A stretch of 64,000 nucleotides of DNA from Streptomyces olivaceoviridis (GCF_014650115.1 NZ_BMUI01000028.1:1-64000); one strand, 5' to 3'. Positions 1-9,256 are shown, counted from the first letter of the stretch. Numbers and translations: made by a program. Notes: generated by a model not told the origin, from the letters alone.

Positions 1-252
1 GTCGACGCCGTCCCAGGCGACGGTGTCCCGGTCGATCCACACCGCCTTGGAGGTGGTCAGGTCGAGACCGGCGGTGCTGGTGCCGTCGGCGGCGTAGGCG
101 ATGGCCTGGGGGAGTGCGGCAAGGGGTTGGAGGAGGGCGGCGGTGAGCAGGGCACTCGTGACTGCCGCCACGTACGTGCCCCGCTTGCCTGCTCTTCCCC
201 GCCCGGAACGGTGAGGCGGGCGCTTCGCGGGCGCCGGCCGGCTGGATCTCAC
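1..252 (-). CDS. Secreted pullulanase-type glycosidase, N-terminal 84 residues (partial)
   Basis: Only the N-terminus lies in the window; the gene runs off the left edge. GTG start at 252-250 with AAGGAG (262-267 on the complementary strand) at good spacing. The product has a long basic N-region (RSGRGRAGKRG), a hydrophobic core (TSALLTAALLQPLAALPQ) and an Ala-rich cleavage region ending near YAADG, so it is exported. The mature start (TSKAVWIDRDTVAWDG) resembles secreted actinobacterial pullulanase/alpha-amylase proteins, which debranch alpha-1,6 links in starch and pullulan. Its divergent position next to malEFG supports this: it would supply maltodextrins to the importer. The catalytic part is not visible, so the family call rests on the mature N-terminus and context. 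Confidence 0.6.
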   Translation of the reverse strand, partial: MRSSRPAPAKRPPHRSGRGRAGKRGTYVAAVTSALLTAALLQPLAALPQAIAYAADGTSTAGLDLTTSKAVWIDRDTVAWDGVD

Positions 253-361
253 GGCTGTGGACTCCTTGGGCTGATGGCTTGGTCGGGCTCCGGCCGGCCG
301 GGCTGTGTCACAGCCTCGTCGCCGGACGCCGGGCGCGACCGTAACCACGAGTGGGCGGTTA

Positions 362-389
362 CAGCAAGGACTTTGAAAACATCAGCAAG
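362..389. promoter_or_regulatory. Candidate MalR/LacI-type operator upstream of the pullulanase gene
   Basis: CAGCAAG occurs at 362-368 and again at 383-389, 21 bp apart (two helical turns), 110 bp upstream of the pullulanase start. On the sense strand these read CTTGCTG, resembling the CTTGCAG-type direct repeats reported for Streptomyces amylase-gene promoters controlled by MalR/Reg1. The rest of 253-766 has no convincing gene. Confidence 0.4.
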
Positions 390-638
390 AGGCTTCATCG
401 GTATCTGTGACGTCCTGCCACGTCGCCACGATCCGTCAGGAAGGACTCACGGGTCGTCGTCTTCGGGGTCATCTCGCTGGAGGACAGGCGCTGTTCCCCG
501 AGGAGTGCCGGGCGCGCTTCCGGAAGGAGCTGTACCAGCAACTAGGCGGTCAGGCTGGCTAGTTGTCATGCAGGGCCAGGCAACGGCATGCAGGGGTAAC
601 GGGGTTGTCACGTCCAGGAAATCATGAAGGAATCTGCC

Positions 639-666
639 TGCAACGTCTTTCGCAAGAGATTGCAAC
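639..666. promoter_or_regulatory. Candidate MalR operator upstream of malE
   Basis: On the minus strand, three TTGC-type hexamers follow each other: GTTGCA (666-661), CTTGCG (656-651) and GTTGCA (644-639), at 10-12 bp steps. They lie about 100 bp upstream of the malE start and resemble the CTTGCAG-like repeats on the pullulanase side. Inference from pattern and position only. Confidence 0.4.
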
Positions 667-766
667 CTTGTATGTTCAACTCGCGCCCGGCGGCCGTCGG
701 TTGAAACGGACGGCACCCCGGCCCTTCTCGGAGGGATGTTCCGGGCACCCAGATCAAGGAGTTGCT

Positions 767-2056
767 ATGCGACGTGGCATATCGTTCGCCGCCGCGGCCA
801 CCGTGGTCGCCCTCACCGCCTCTGCGTGCGGTGGTTCGGGGGGCGGCTCGTCGAGCAAGCCGAAGGACCCCAAGGACATCTCCGGAACGATCACCTACTG
901 GGACACCTCGGACGCCGCGACCGAGGCCCCGACGTACAAGGCTCTCATCAAGAAGTTCGAGAACAAGTACCCGCACATCAAGGTGAACTACCAGAACGTC
1001 CCGTTCACCGACATCGAGCAGAAGTTCAAGTCGGCCGCCAAGAGCGGCAAGGGTGCACCGGATGTGGTCCGCACCGACGTGGGGCTGATGGCCGAGTACG
1101 CCGAACTGGGCTACATCGCCCCGCTGGACGGCACCGCGGCGCTGAAGGACACCGACGACTTCAGCCCCGTCCCGCTGAACACGGCCAGGTACAAGGGGAA
1201 GACCTACGGAGTTCCGTCGGTCACCGACACCCTGGGCCTGCTGTACAACAAGAAGCTTCTGAAGAAGGCCGGCATCGCCGAACCGCCGGCCACCTGGGAC
1301 GAGTTCATCGCCGACGCCAAGACCATCAAGCAGAAGACGGGGGCCTACGGCACCTATCTGAACCCCGACTCGTACTTCCTGCTCCCGCTGCTCTACAGCA
1401 ACGGCGCCGACCTGGCGGATCCCTCGGCGAAGAAGATCACCATCAACGACGGTGCCGCCGTCAAGGCTCTGACCACCGCGAAGAAGATCAATGACGAAGC
1501 ATCGATGAAGGTCGACTTCGCGAACGCCTACCAGAACATGCAGGCCGCGTTCAAGAACGGCAAGGTCGCCATGCTGATCCAGGGCCCCTGGTCGGTGGGC
1601 GACGACCTGGGCGGCACGGCGTTCAAGGGCGACGAGGGCAACCTCGGCTTCGCGCCGGTTCCGGCCGGCGCCGGCGGCAAGGCACAGGCCCCGACCGGCG
1701 GTCACAACCTCACCGTCTACCAGGGCTCCGGCAACCTGGACGCCGGCTACCTGTTCACGCAGTTCATGACGTCGACGCCGAGCCAGATCGCGATCGCCGA
1801 GGGCACCGGCACCCTGCCGACCCGCAAGTCCGCCTACACCAGTGAGGTCACCGGAAACGCCAAGATCGCCGGTTTCCAGCCGATCCTGGAGAAGACGGCG
1901 CGAGCACGCGTGGCCCTCCCGCAGGCCGGTTCACTCTTCACCCCGCTGGCACAGAACTACGCGAAGATCCTCCAGGGCGACGAGTCGGTCCAGGGCGGTC
2001 TCGACGCCACCGCCAAGGAGTTCCAGAAGCTCCTCAACGGCTATTCCATCGGCTGA
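767..2056 (+). CDS. malE: Maltose/maltodextrin ABC transporter substrate-binding lipoprotein MalE
   Basis: 429 residues. The ATG at 767 is chosen over an in-frame ATG at 563 because AAGGAG (756-761) sits 5 bp upstream and a lipoprotein signal follows at once: MRRG basic start, hydrophobic core, lipobox ending at Cys21 (LTASAC), then a Gly/Ser tether. The mature part is a solute-binding family 1 protein beginning with SGTITYWDTSDA, as in Streptomyces MalE, and contains APDVVRTDVG and WDEFIADAKTIK segments typical of the family. It binds maltose or maltodextrins outside the membrane and delivers them to MalF/MalG. First gene of the malEFG-glucosidase-regulator run. No ATPase gene is present, as usual in Streptomyces where MsiK is shared. 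Confidence 0.9.
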   Translation: MRRGISFAAAATVVALTASACGGSGGGSSSKPKDPKDISGTITYWDTSDAATEAPTYKALIKKFENKYPHIKVNYQNVPFTDIEQKFKSAAKSGKGAPDVVRTDVGLMAEYAELGYIAPLDGTAALKDTDDFSPVPLNTARYKGKTYGVPSVTDTLGLLYNKKLLKKAGIAEPPATWDEFIADAKTIKQKTGAYGTYLNPDSYFLLPLLYSNGADLADPSAKKITINDGAAVKALTTAKKINDEASMKVDFANAYQNMQAAFKNGKVAMLIQGPWSVGDDLGGTAFKGDEGNLGFAPVPAGAGGKAQAPTGGHNLTVYQGSGNLDAGYLFTQFMTSTPSQIAIAEGTGTLPTRKSAYTSEVTGNAKIAGFQPILEKTARARVALPQAGSLFTPLAQNYAKILQGDESVQGGLDATAKEFQKLLNGYSIG

Positions 2057-2183
2057 ACCGCGGCGCACCGCCCGACGGTAACCGAAGGACACGCAGCCCC
2101 GGGGGATCCGTTTCCCCGCTGCCGCCCCGACCGGGGCTCCCCCGGGGCTGCGGAACCACCCGACTTCGCCCGCGAAAGAGCCG

Positions 2184-3188
2184 ATGAGTATGACCACCAC
2201 AGCAACGAGCACGGGAAAGACCGACGAGACAGCCAGTGGCCGGCGCAGACCACACCGCGCGCCGGGAGCGGTCAGGCGTGCGTGGGACAAGTACTGGTAC
2301 GCGTGGGCCATGGTGGCCCCGGTCGCCATCGTCATCGCCCTGCTGGTGCTGTATCCGCTGGGTTACGGCTTCTACCAGTCGCTGACCAACGCGACCGAGT
2401 CCAACGTCGCCACCACCATCGGCGCCTTCCACCGTCCCGCCACGTACGATTTCGTAGGTCTCGACAACTACTGGCACGTCCTGTCGGGCGCGGACGGTGA
2501 CTTCTACCCGCGGCTGTGGTGGACGGTCGTGTGGACCGTGTCCTGCGTCGTCCTGCAAGTCGGTCTCGGCATGGCGCTCGCGGTACTGCTCAACCGCAAG
2601 ATGCGCATGCGGGGTTTCTACCGGGCGATGCTGATCCTGCCGTGGGCCGTCCCGTCGTTCATCGGAGTCTTCGCCTGGCGGCTGATGCTCAACTCCCAGT
2701 ACGGAGTGTTCAACGAGATCATCCAGGCGGTCGGTCTGCCCGCGCAGAACTGGCTCGGCTCCCCGCTGTCCCAGAAGATCGCCGTCATCATGGTCAACGT
2801 CTGGATCGGCATCCCCTTCAACATGGTCGCCCTGCTGGGCGGACTCCAGTCGATCCCCAAGGAGCTGTACGAGGCGGCCGAGATGGACGGCGCCTCGCCC
2901 TGGCAGCGCTTCGTCAACGTCACGCTGCCCGGACTGCGGCCGGTGTCGAGCACCGTGATCCTGCTGGGCTGCATCTGGACGTTCAACATGTTCAACGTCA
3001 TCTACCTGCTGCTGGGCAACAACACCACCGGCGACACGGACATCCTCGTCACCTTCGCCTTCCACAAGGCGTTCAACGGGGTCTCGGACTACGCGGGAGC
3101 GGCGACCTACGGGATCATCATCCTCGCCCTCCTGCTCGCCTTCTCGACCTTCTACCGCCGCAGCACCCTGAAGTCCGAGCAGGCGTGA
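2184..3188 (+). CDS. malF: Maltose ABC transporter permease MalF
   Basis: 334 residues; ATG at 2184 with a GAAAGAG Shine-Dalgarno (2173-2179). After a basic cytoplasmic N-terminus, about six hydrophobic helices are visible, the first being AWAMVAPVAIVIALLVL. The binding-protein-dependent permease signature (EAA loop) reads EAAEMDGASPWQRFVNVTLP near residue 232 and would contact the ATPase. Located 127 bp after malE and 13 bp before malG, so cotranscribed. It forms the membrane channel together with MalG. Confidence 0.9.
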   Translation: MSMTTTATSTGKTDETASGRRRPHRAPGAVRRAWDKYWYAWAMVAPVAIVIALLVLYPLGYGFYQSLTNATESNVATTIGAFHRPATYDFVGLDNYWHVLSGADGDFYPRLWWTVVWTVSCVVLQVGLGMALAVLLNRKMRMRGFYRAMLILPWAVPSFIGVFAWRLMLNSQYGVFNEIIQAVGLPAQNWLGSPLSQKIAVIMVNVWIGIPFNMVALLGGLQSIPKELYEAAEMDGASPWQRFVNVTLPGLRPVSSTVILLGCIWTFNMFNVIYLLLGNNTTGDTDILVTFAFHKAFNGVSDYAGAATYGIIILALLLAFSTFYRRSTLKSEQA

Positions 3189-3201
3189 AGGAGCCATCGT
3201 C

Positions 3202-4116
3202 ATGACCGCAGCAACGCATGAGACCGCCGCCGCGCCCGGCGGCACCGCCCCGCCGGCCGCTCCCGCCCCCTCGACCCGCACCGTGCGCGGTCGCGAGGAG
3301 CGAGGGCCCGGTGCCTCCCTGGCCCTGCACGGCACGCTGATCCTCGCCACCGTGATCGCGGCCTTCCCCGTGGTATGGGTCCTCTTCATCTCCCTGGGGC
3401 CGAAGAACGCCTGGCAGCAGCCGGGCGAGGTGCTGAAGAACCTCGGCTTCCACAACTACGGTGACGTGCTGACCCATTCGGATCTGCCCCAGTGGTTCCT
3501 GAACACCGTCATCGTCGCCGCCGGCACCACGGCCCTGGGCGTCTTCCTCGCCGCTACCGCCGGCTACGCCGTGTCCCGGATGCGGTTCCCGGGCAGCCGG
3601 CAACTGATGTGGGTCTTCCTGGTCACCCAGATGTTCCCCAGCATCGTGCTGATCGTGCCGCTGTACCTGCTCATGGCCGAACTGCAACTGCTCGACAACT
3701 ACCTCGGACTGATCCTGGCCTACGCGACCACGGCGGTGCCCTTCTGCGCCTGGATGATGAAGGGCTACTTCGACACCATCCCCAAGGAGATAGACGAGGC
3801 CGGACGGGTGGACGGCCTCACCCCCTTCGGCACCTTCTGGCGACTGATCGTGCCGCTGGCCAGGCCGGGCCTCGCGGTGACGGCCTTCTACAGCTTCCTC
3901 ACCGCCTGGGGAGAAGTCGCCTACGCGACGCAGTTCATGCAGTCCGACCACTACACGCTCGCCGTCGGCATCCGCACCTTCGCCCAGGACCAGCGGCCCG
4001 ACTGGGCGTGGACCTCGGCCACCGCCATCATCATCACCATCCCGGCCGCCCTCGTGTTCCTGCTCGTGCAGCGCAGCCTCGTCTCCGGGCTGACGGCCGG
4101 CGGCACCAAGTCATGA
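3202..4116 (+). CDS. malG: Maltose ABC transporter permease MalG
   Basis: 304 residues; ATG at 3202 with GAAGGAG just upstream, 13 bp after malF. A Pro/Ala-rich N-terminus is followed by about six transmembrane helices. The EAA loop reads DEAGRVDGLTPFGTFWRLIV near residue 200. It partners with MalF in the inner-membrane channel. The closing residues GLTAGGTKS are typical of MalG-family ends. Confidence 0.9.
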   Translation: MTAATHETAAAPGGTAPPAAPAPSTRTVRGREERGPGASLALHGTLILATVIAAFPVVWVLFISLGPKNAWQQPGEVLKNLGFHNYGDVLTHSDLPQWFLNTVIVAAGTTALGVFLAATAGYAVSRMRFPGSRQLMWVFLVTQMFPSIVLIVPLYLLMAELQLLDNYLGLILAYATTAVPFCAWMMKGYFDTIPKEIDEAGRVDGLTPFGTFWRLIVPLARPGLAVTAFYSFLTAWGEVAYATQFMQSDHYTLAVGIRTFAQDQRPDWAWTSATAIIITIPAALVFLLVQRSLVSGLTAGGTKS

Positions 4117-4199
4117 CCGGCGCCACCCTGGGCGGACACCGGTTCCCGCCCACCGAGCACGCGCTTTCGTCGTCACCCCCGCACCCCTTAAGGGAATCC

Positions 4200-5864
4200 A
4201 TGACCCAGCACGTCACCGACACAGTCACCGGCGATGCCCCCGCCCCCGCCTCCCCGCGCCGGGAGTGGTGGCGCGACGCGGTCATCTACCAGGTGTACCC
4301 CCGCAGTTTCGCCGACAGCGACGGCGACGGGACCGGCGACCTGCCCGGCATCCGAGCACGCCTCCCCTACCTGAGGAAGCTCGGTGTCGACGCCGTCTGG
4401 CTCTCGCCGTTCTACGCCTCCCCGCAGGCCGACGGAGGCTACGACGTCGCGGACTACCGGACCGTCGACCCCATGTTCGGCACCCTCACCGACGCCTACG
4501 ACCTGGTGCACGACGCCCACGAGCTGGGGCTGCGCGTCATCGTCGATCTGGTGCCCAACCACTGCTCCGACCAGCACGAGTGGTTCCGGCAGGCCCTTCG
4601 CGAGGGCCCCGGTTCCCCCCTCAGGGAGCGTTTCCACTTCCGCCCGGGCAAGGGCGCCGAGGGCGAACTGCCGCCCAACGACTGGGAGTCCATCTTCGGC
4701 GGTCCCGCCTGGACCCGGGTCACCGAACCCGACGGCGCCCCCGGCGAGTGGTACCTGCACCTCTTCGCGCCCGAACAACCCGACTTCAACTGGGACCATC
4801 CCGCCGTCCACGACGAGTTCCGCTCCATCCTGCGGTTCTGGCTGGACCTCGGCGTCGACGGCTTCCGCGTCGACGTGGCGCACGGCCTGGTCAAGGCGGC
4901 CGGCCTGCCGGACGTCGGCCACGACGAGCAGGTCAAGCTGCTGGGCACGCGGCCGGTCCCGTACTTCGACCAGGACGGCGTCCACGACATCTACCGCAGT
5001 TGGCGGCGCATCCTCGACGAGTACGACGGCGAACGCATCGCCGTCGCCGAGGCATGGACACCGACCGTCGAGCGCAGTGCCCTCTACCTGCGCCCGGACG
5101 AGCTCCACCAGGCCTTCAACTTCGACTACCTGGGCACCGGCTTCAACGCGGCGGAGCTGCGTGAGGTCATCGACCGCTCGCTGCGCGCCATGAACGCCGT
5201 GCACGCGCCGGCGACCTGGGTGCTGTCCAACCACGACGTGGTACGTCACTCCACGCGCCTCGCGGAGGGCGACCCGGCACGCGGTCTGCGCCGGGCACGC
5301 GCGGCGACCCTGCTGATGCTCGGACTGCCCGGCTCGGCCTACATCTACCAGGGCGAGGAACTCGGCCTGCCCGAGGTCGTCGACCTGCCCGACGAACTGC
5401 GACAGGATCCCGCGTTCTTCCGCTCCGCCGGCCAGGACGGCACCCGCGACGGTTGCCGGGTGCCCATCCCGTGGTCCGGCCAGGCACCGCCGTTCGGGTT
5501 CTCGGCCGTCGAGGGCACGCCGAGCTGGCTGCCGCAGCCGGCGGACTGGAAAGACCTGACCGTCGAGGCCCAGGAGGGCGACGCGACCTCCACCCTGGAG
5601 TTCTACCGCAGCGCACTCGCCGTCCGCCGCGAGCACCCGGCGCTGGGTGCCGGCCGTCAGATCACCTGGCTGGACGGCCCGGAGGGCGTGCTCGCGTTCC
5701 GCCGTGACAGCGAGGACGGCTCCTTCGTCTGCACGGTCAACCTCACCGCCGCCCCCGTCGTGCTGAGCACCCCCGGCACGCTGCTGCTCGCCAGCGCCGA
5801 CGTGCGGCCGGGTGCCGGGACGACAGCACTGCCCGGGGAGTGCGCCGTCTGGTGGGCCGTGTGA
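4200..5864 (+). CDS. aglA: GH13 alpha-glucosidase (intracellular)
   Basis: 554 residues, no signal peptide. The reading frame is open further upstream, but the ATG at 4200 is chosen because homology begins at REWWRDAVIYQVYPRSF and the upstream part overlaps malG. GH13 motifs are complete: DLVPNHCSD (region I), GFRVDVAHG with the Asp nucleophile (II), VAEAW with the acid/base Glu (III) and LSNHDVVRH with the third Asp (IV). It would hydrolyse imported maltose and maltodextrins to glucose, the intracellular end of the locus. Oligo-1,6-glucosidase or trehalose-synthase-like specificity cannot be excluded by eye. Downstream of malG by 83 bp; the regulator starts 1 bp after its stop. Confidence 0.85.
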   Translation: MTQHVTDTVTGDAPAPASPRREWWRDAVIYQVYPRSFADSDGDGTGDLPGIRARLPYLRKLGVDAVWLSPFYASPQADGGYDVADYRTVDPMFGTLTDAYDLVHDAHELGLRVIVDLVPNHCSDQHEWFRQALREGPGSPLRERFHFRPGKGAEGELPPNDWESIFGGPAWTRVTEPDGAPGEWYLHLFAPEQPDFNWDHPAVHDEFRSILRFWLDLGVDGFRVDVAHGLVKAAGLPDVGHDEQVKLLGTRPVPYFDQDGVHDIYRSWRRILDEYDGERIAVAEAWTPTVERSALYLRPDELHQAFNFDYLGTGFNAAELREVIDRSLRAMNAVHAPATWVLSNHDVVRHSTRLAEGDPARGLRRARAATLLMLGLPGSAYIYQGEELGLPEVVDLPDELRQDPAFFRSAGQDGTRDGCRVPIPWSGQAPPFGFSAVEGTPSWLPQPADWKDLTVEAQEGDATSTLEFYRSALAVRREHPALGAGRQITWLDGPEGVLAFRRDSEDGSFVCTVNLTAAPVVLSTPGTLLLASADVRPGAGTTALPGECAVWWAV

Positions 5865-5865
5865 C

Positions 5866-6927
5866 ATGCGTCCGGTACAGACCGTCCCGGTGACCGTACG
5901 GCTGGCGGACATCGCTGCCCAGGCGGGGGTGAGCGAGGCGACCGTCAGCCGTGTCCTGAACGGCAAGCCGAGCGTCGCCGCCGGCACCCGCCAGGCGGTG
6001 CTGGCCGCACTCGACGTACTGGGCTACGAGCGCCCCGTGCGGCTGCGGCAGCGCAGCGAGGGCCTGGTCGGCCTCATCACCCCTGAGCTGGACAACCCCA
6101 TCTTCCCGGCGCTCGCCCAGGTCATCGGCCAGGACCTCACCAGACAGGGCTACACCCCCGTGCTCGCCACCCAGACGCCCGGAGGGTCCACGGAGGACGA
6201 ACTGACCGAGATGCTGGTGGACCGCGGTGTCGCCGGGATCATCTACGTCTCCGGGCTGCACGCGGACACCACCGCCGACACGAAGCGCTACGCGGACCTG
6301 CGGGCTCAAGGTGTGCCGTTCGTGCTCGTGGACGGTTTCTCGGCGAAGGTGCAGGCTCCGTTCATCTCGCCCGACGACCGTGCCGCGATGACGCTGGCGG
6401 TGGCCCACCTGGTCTCCCTGGGCCACACCAGCATCGGACTGGCCGTCGGCCCCCGGCGCTTCGTTCCCGTGCAGCGCAAGATGGAGGGATTCGTCCGAGC
6501 GGTGCAGGACCAGCTGAACCTGTCGCCGGACCTGGTCGAGGCGACGCTGATCCAGCACTCCCTCTACAGCCTGGAGGGCGGCCAGGCCGCTGCCGGAGCC
6601 CTCATCGAGCGGGGCTGCACGGCGGTGGTCTGCGCCAGCGACATGATGGCGCTGGGGGCGGTACGGGCGGCCCGGCAGGCCGGGCTCCAGGTGCCCCGGG
6701 ACTTCTCCGTCGTCGGCTTCGACGACTCCCCCCTGATCGCCTTCACCGACCCGCCCCTGACCACGATCCGCAAACCGGTGCCCGCGATGGGCCAGGCCGC
6801 GGTGCGCACCTTGCTGGAAGAGGTGGGCGGGACCCCCGCGCCGCACAGTGAGTTCGTGTTCATGCCGGAGCTGGTGGTACGCGGCTCCACGGCTTCCAAA
6901 CCCAGGGCGCGCCACTCCGCCGCCTGA
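5866..6927 (+). CDS. malR: LacI-family regulator, probable MalR
   Basis: 353 residues with ATG at 5866; the upstream stop TGA (5862-5864) leaves a single base between the genes, so translational coupling is likely. The N-terminal helix-turn-helix is classic LacI (VRLADIAAQAGVSEATVSRV, residues about 9-28, then LNGKPSVAAGTR), followed by a periplasmic-binding-protein-like sensor domain with VVGFDDSPL near the C-terminus. It is expected to repress the mal genes and be released by a maltose-derived inducer. In many Streptomyces malR is divergent from malE; here it is the last gene of the run. An alternative GTG start lies 24 bp downstream. Confidence 0.8.
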   Translation: MRPVQTVPVTVRLADIAAQAGVSEATVSRVLNGKPSVAAGTRQAVLAALDVLGYERPVRLRQRSEGLVGLITPELDNPIFPALAQVIGQDLTRQGYTPVLATQTPGGSTEDELTEMLVDRGVAGIIYVSGLHADTTADTKRYADLRAQGVPFVLVDGFSAKVQAPFISPDDRAAMTLAVAHLVSLGHTSIGLAVGPRRFVPVQRKMEGFVRAVQDQLNLSPDLVEATLIQHSLYSLEGGQAAAGALIERGCTAVVCASDMMALGAVRAARQAGLQVPRDFSVVGFDDSPLIAFTDPPLTTIRKPVPAMGQAAVRTLLEEVGGTPAPHSEFVFMPELVVRGSTASKPRARHSAA

Positions 6928-7370
6928 GCCCGGCACGAAGCCACCGACCGCGGCGCGCGGAGGGTACGGCCCGTCAGCCGGGCCGGCCCGTCCGGTGCCG
7001 CGGGACGCCGGTGCGTGCGCCCGGCGTGGCACCCGCCACCCGGCGGGTCCGGGGGCACCCGCCGCCCCGGGACCCGCCGCGTGGTTTCCGTCCCGTCCCG
7101 TGGCCCGGTCGACGCCACCGCGCCCTCAAGGTGTGCCCTCCGAGTACGGGCGCCGACCGCCCGGATCACCGAGGAGCGGCCCCGTGCCGGTCGCGGTCGG
7201 CCCACGGTTCAGCATGCGACTCGCCTTCTTTCGGGGATCGGCATGGGCCGGAACGGGACCCAGGTGTGGGTGCGAGGCAGCGAGGGCGTCCGGCCGCCGG
7301 CCGCCGGGCCGCCGTGGCGCGGTCTCGCAGGCGCCGCACGTCATGCCGTGAACGCCGGTTCGCGCGGTGT
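6928..7370. other. Intergenic, no gene seen
   Basis: Space between the convergent malR and alpha-galactosidase genes. G+C-rich with several weak dyads; reading frames here lack start signals and recognisable protein sequence. Confidence 0.6.
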
Positions 7371-7388
7371 CCGCCCGCCGGTGGGCGG
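7371..7388 (-). terminator. Hairpin downstream of the alpha-galactosidase gene
   Basis: CCGCCC (7371-7376) and GGGCGG (7383-7388) form a short perfect stem with a 6-base loop, 7 bp past the stop of the minus-strand gene. No T-run, as usual in Streptomyces. Confidence 0.35.
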
Positions 7389-7395
7389 TGGCCGC

Positions 7396-9042
7396 TCAGG
7401 CGCGGGTCCACTTCTGGCCGGCCTGGCCGTTGCAGGTCCACAGGACCAGCGGCGATCCGTCGGCGGTGCCGGCCCCGTCGGCGTCGAGGCACAGGCCCGC
7501 GTGGACGTTGCGGATCGACCCGTCCTGGCCGAGGGTCCACTTCTGGTTGTCCTGGCCGTTGCAGGGCCAGGTGATGACGCGGGTGCCGTTGGCGGTGCCC
7601 TGGCCGTAGGCGTCCAGGCACTTGTCGCCGTAGACGCGGATCTCCCCGCCGGCCCATGTGGTCCACAACTGGTTGGCGGCCGTGTGGCAGTCCCAGAGCA
7701 GTACCGTGGCACCGGCGGCGGTGGAGGAGTTGTCCACGTCCGCGCAGCGGCCGGACGCGCTGCCCCGCAGACGTGAGGTGGTGGCGGCCAGGGGGCTGCC
7801 GCCGGTCACCCGGAACACGGCCACGCCGTGGGCGGGGACGCTCGCCGAGATCTGCCCGGACGTGCTCGACGTGCCGCCGGTCCACAGGTCGGTGAGGGTG
7901 AACGGGCCGCCGGACAGGCCGACTTGCGCGGCGGTCGTGCTGACCGTCGCGGTGCCGCCTCCCCGGTTGAACAGGCCCACCGCGACCGAGCCGTCCGACA
8001 GGGGTTTGGCGAACACCTCGGTGGCGCCGTCGTCGCGCACCCTGCGCCCGCCGGCGCCCAGCGGATCCTGGTTCACCGCCAGCAGGCGCGGGTTGCGCAG
8101 GATCGCGCTCACGTCGGCGGACATGGTGCGGATGTCGTTGCCGGCCATGAGCGGGGCGCTCAGCAGTGCCCAGAGGGCGAAGTGGGAGCGGGACTCGGTC
8201 AGTGTCAGGCCGGGCCGGCCGACGACCAGCATGTCCGGGTCGTTCCAGTGTCCCGGACCCGACTGCGCCGCCAGCGGCGCGGTGACGTCCAGGACGTTGC
8301 CGACACCCATCGGGTAGCTGTTGGTGTTGCCGTTCTGCCAGATGTCGAGCAGGTCCTCGGTCGTCCGCCACAGGTCGGCGACCTGGCCCCAGTCGTAGGT
8401 CGAACCGGTGATGGCGTGGAAGCTGTTGGGGTTGATGGAGTAGACGATCGGCCGGCCGGTGGCGCGCAGGGCGTCGCGCATCAGCGTGAACCGCGCGACC
8501 TGCTCGTCGCGGGTGCCGCTGGAGGAACACCAGTCGTACTTGAGGTAGTCGACGCCCCACGAGGCGAACGTGGCGGCGTCCTGGGCCTCGTGCCCCCTGC
8601 TGCCGGTCGAGCCCGGATAGGCGCCGCTGGTCTGCGCACAGGTGCGTTCGCCCGGCACCTGGTAGATCCCGAACTTCAGGCCCTTGCCGTGGATGTAGTC
8701 GCCGAGTGCCTTCATTCCGTTCGGGAACTTGGCGGGATCGGCCCGTAGGTTGCCTGCCGCGTCACGCTGCGGGTCGAACCAGCAGTCGTCGACCACGACG
8801 TACCGGTAGCCGGCGTCCCGCATGCCCGAGGACACCATCGCGTCGGCGGCCTGGTGCACCTGTGCCTCGGTGATTCCGCATCCGAAGCTGTTCCAGCTGT
8901 TCCACCCCAGCGGCGGCGTGAGCGCGGGGCTGCCCGGCGCGGCCGAGGCGGTGGAGTGGGCGGAGGCCGTCACGGACGCGGTGATGGTCAGCGCGACAAC
9001 CGCGAGGAGGCGGAGCAGTCGTCCGCCTGATCGTCTGGGCAC
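7396..9042 (-). CDS. Secreted GH27 alpha-galactosidase with C-terminal ricin-type lectin domain
   Basis: 548 residues. The GTG at 9042-9040 is preferred over an upstream in-frame ATG because AAGGAG lies 6 bp upstream and a Sec signal follows (basic PRRSGGR, hydrophobic core, TASAAPGSPA). GH27 catalytic domain at about residues 38-330: starts LTPPLGWNSWNSFGCG and contains YLKYDWCSSSG with the Asp nucleophile. A beta-sandwich domain follows to about 410, then a CBM13/ricin domain (about 415-548) with repeated Q-x-W motifs (NQLWTTW, NQKWTLG, GQKWTRA). It would release terminal alpha-galactose from galactomannan, raffinose-type sugars or galactolipids. beta-L-Arabinopyranosidase, also found in GH27, is an alternative. 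Promoter and operators at 9084-9152. Confidence 0.88.
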   Translation of the reverse strand: MPRRSGGRLLRLLAVVALTITASVTASAHSTASAAPGSPALTPPLGWNSWNSFGCGITEAQVHQAADAMVSSGMRDAGYRYVVVDDCWFDPQRDAAGNLRADPAKFPNGMKALGDYIHGKGLKFGIYQVPGERTCAQTSGAYPGSTGSRGHEAQDAATFASWGVDYLKYDWCSSSGTRDEQVARFTLMRDALRATGRPIVYSINPNSFHAITGSTYDWGQVADLWRTTEDLLDIWQNGNTNSYPMGVGNVLDVTAPLAAQSGPGHWNDPDMLVVGRPGLTLTESRSHFALWALLSAPLMAGNDIRTMSADVSAILRNPRLLAVNQDPLGAGGRRVRDDGATEVFAKPLSDGSVAVGLFNRGGGTATVSTTAAQVGLSGGPFTLTDLWTGGTSSTSGQISASVPAHGVAVFRVTGGSPLAATTSRLRGSASGRCADVDNSSTAAGATVLLWDCHTAANQLWTTWAGGEIRVYGDKCLDAYGQGTANGTRVITWPCNGQDNQKWTLGQDGSIRNVHAGLCLDADGAGTADGSPLVLWTCNGQAGQKWTRA

Positions 9043-9083
9043 GAGGGGCTCCTTCGGCGCGGCGAGGAAGGGACGAGGGGAGT

Positions 9084-9095
9084 TCGAAATTTCGA
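9084..9095. promoter_or_regulatory. Palindromic operator TCGAAATTTCGA
   Basis: Perfect 12-bp palindrome in the 5' leader of the alpha-galactosidase gene, about 30 bp downstream of its -10 box, the position expected for a repressor. A degenerate copy (TTCGGAAATCGAA) follows at 9102-9114. The core CGAAATTTCG recurs perfectly at 35754-35763 upstream of the GH54 gene. Confidence 0.55.
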
Positions 9096-9124
9096 TCGCC
9101 ATTCGGAAATCGAAGGTTCCACGG

Positions 9125-9152
9125 ATACTAGAGGGGAGTCTGAACATGTCAA
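9125..9152 (-). promoter_or_regulatory. Consensus promoter for the alpha-galactosidase gene
   Basis: On the minus strand TTGACA (9152-9147), 16-bp spacer, TAGTAT (9130-9125): a near-perfect housekeeping-sigma promoter about 83 bp upstream of the GTG start. Confidence 0.65.
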
Positions 9153-9256
9153 TACGACGGGAACGAGCCAACCGTGTTCGCGGTCGACGGCCGCCGCATG
9201 CGCGGTTGCCTGGGTCAACGGTGAAGTGACCGACGGCAGTTCACATCCGGGGCGCG

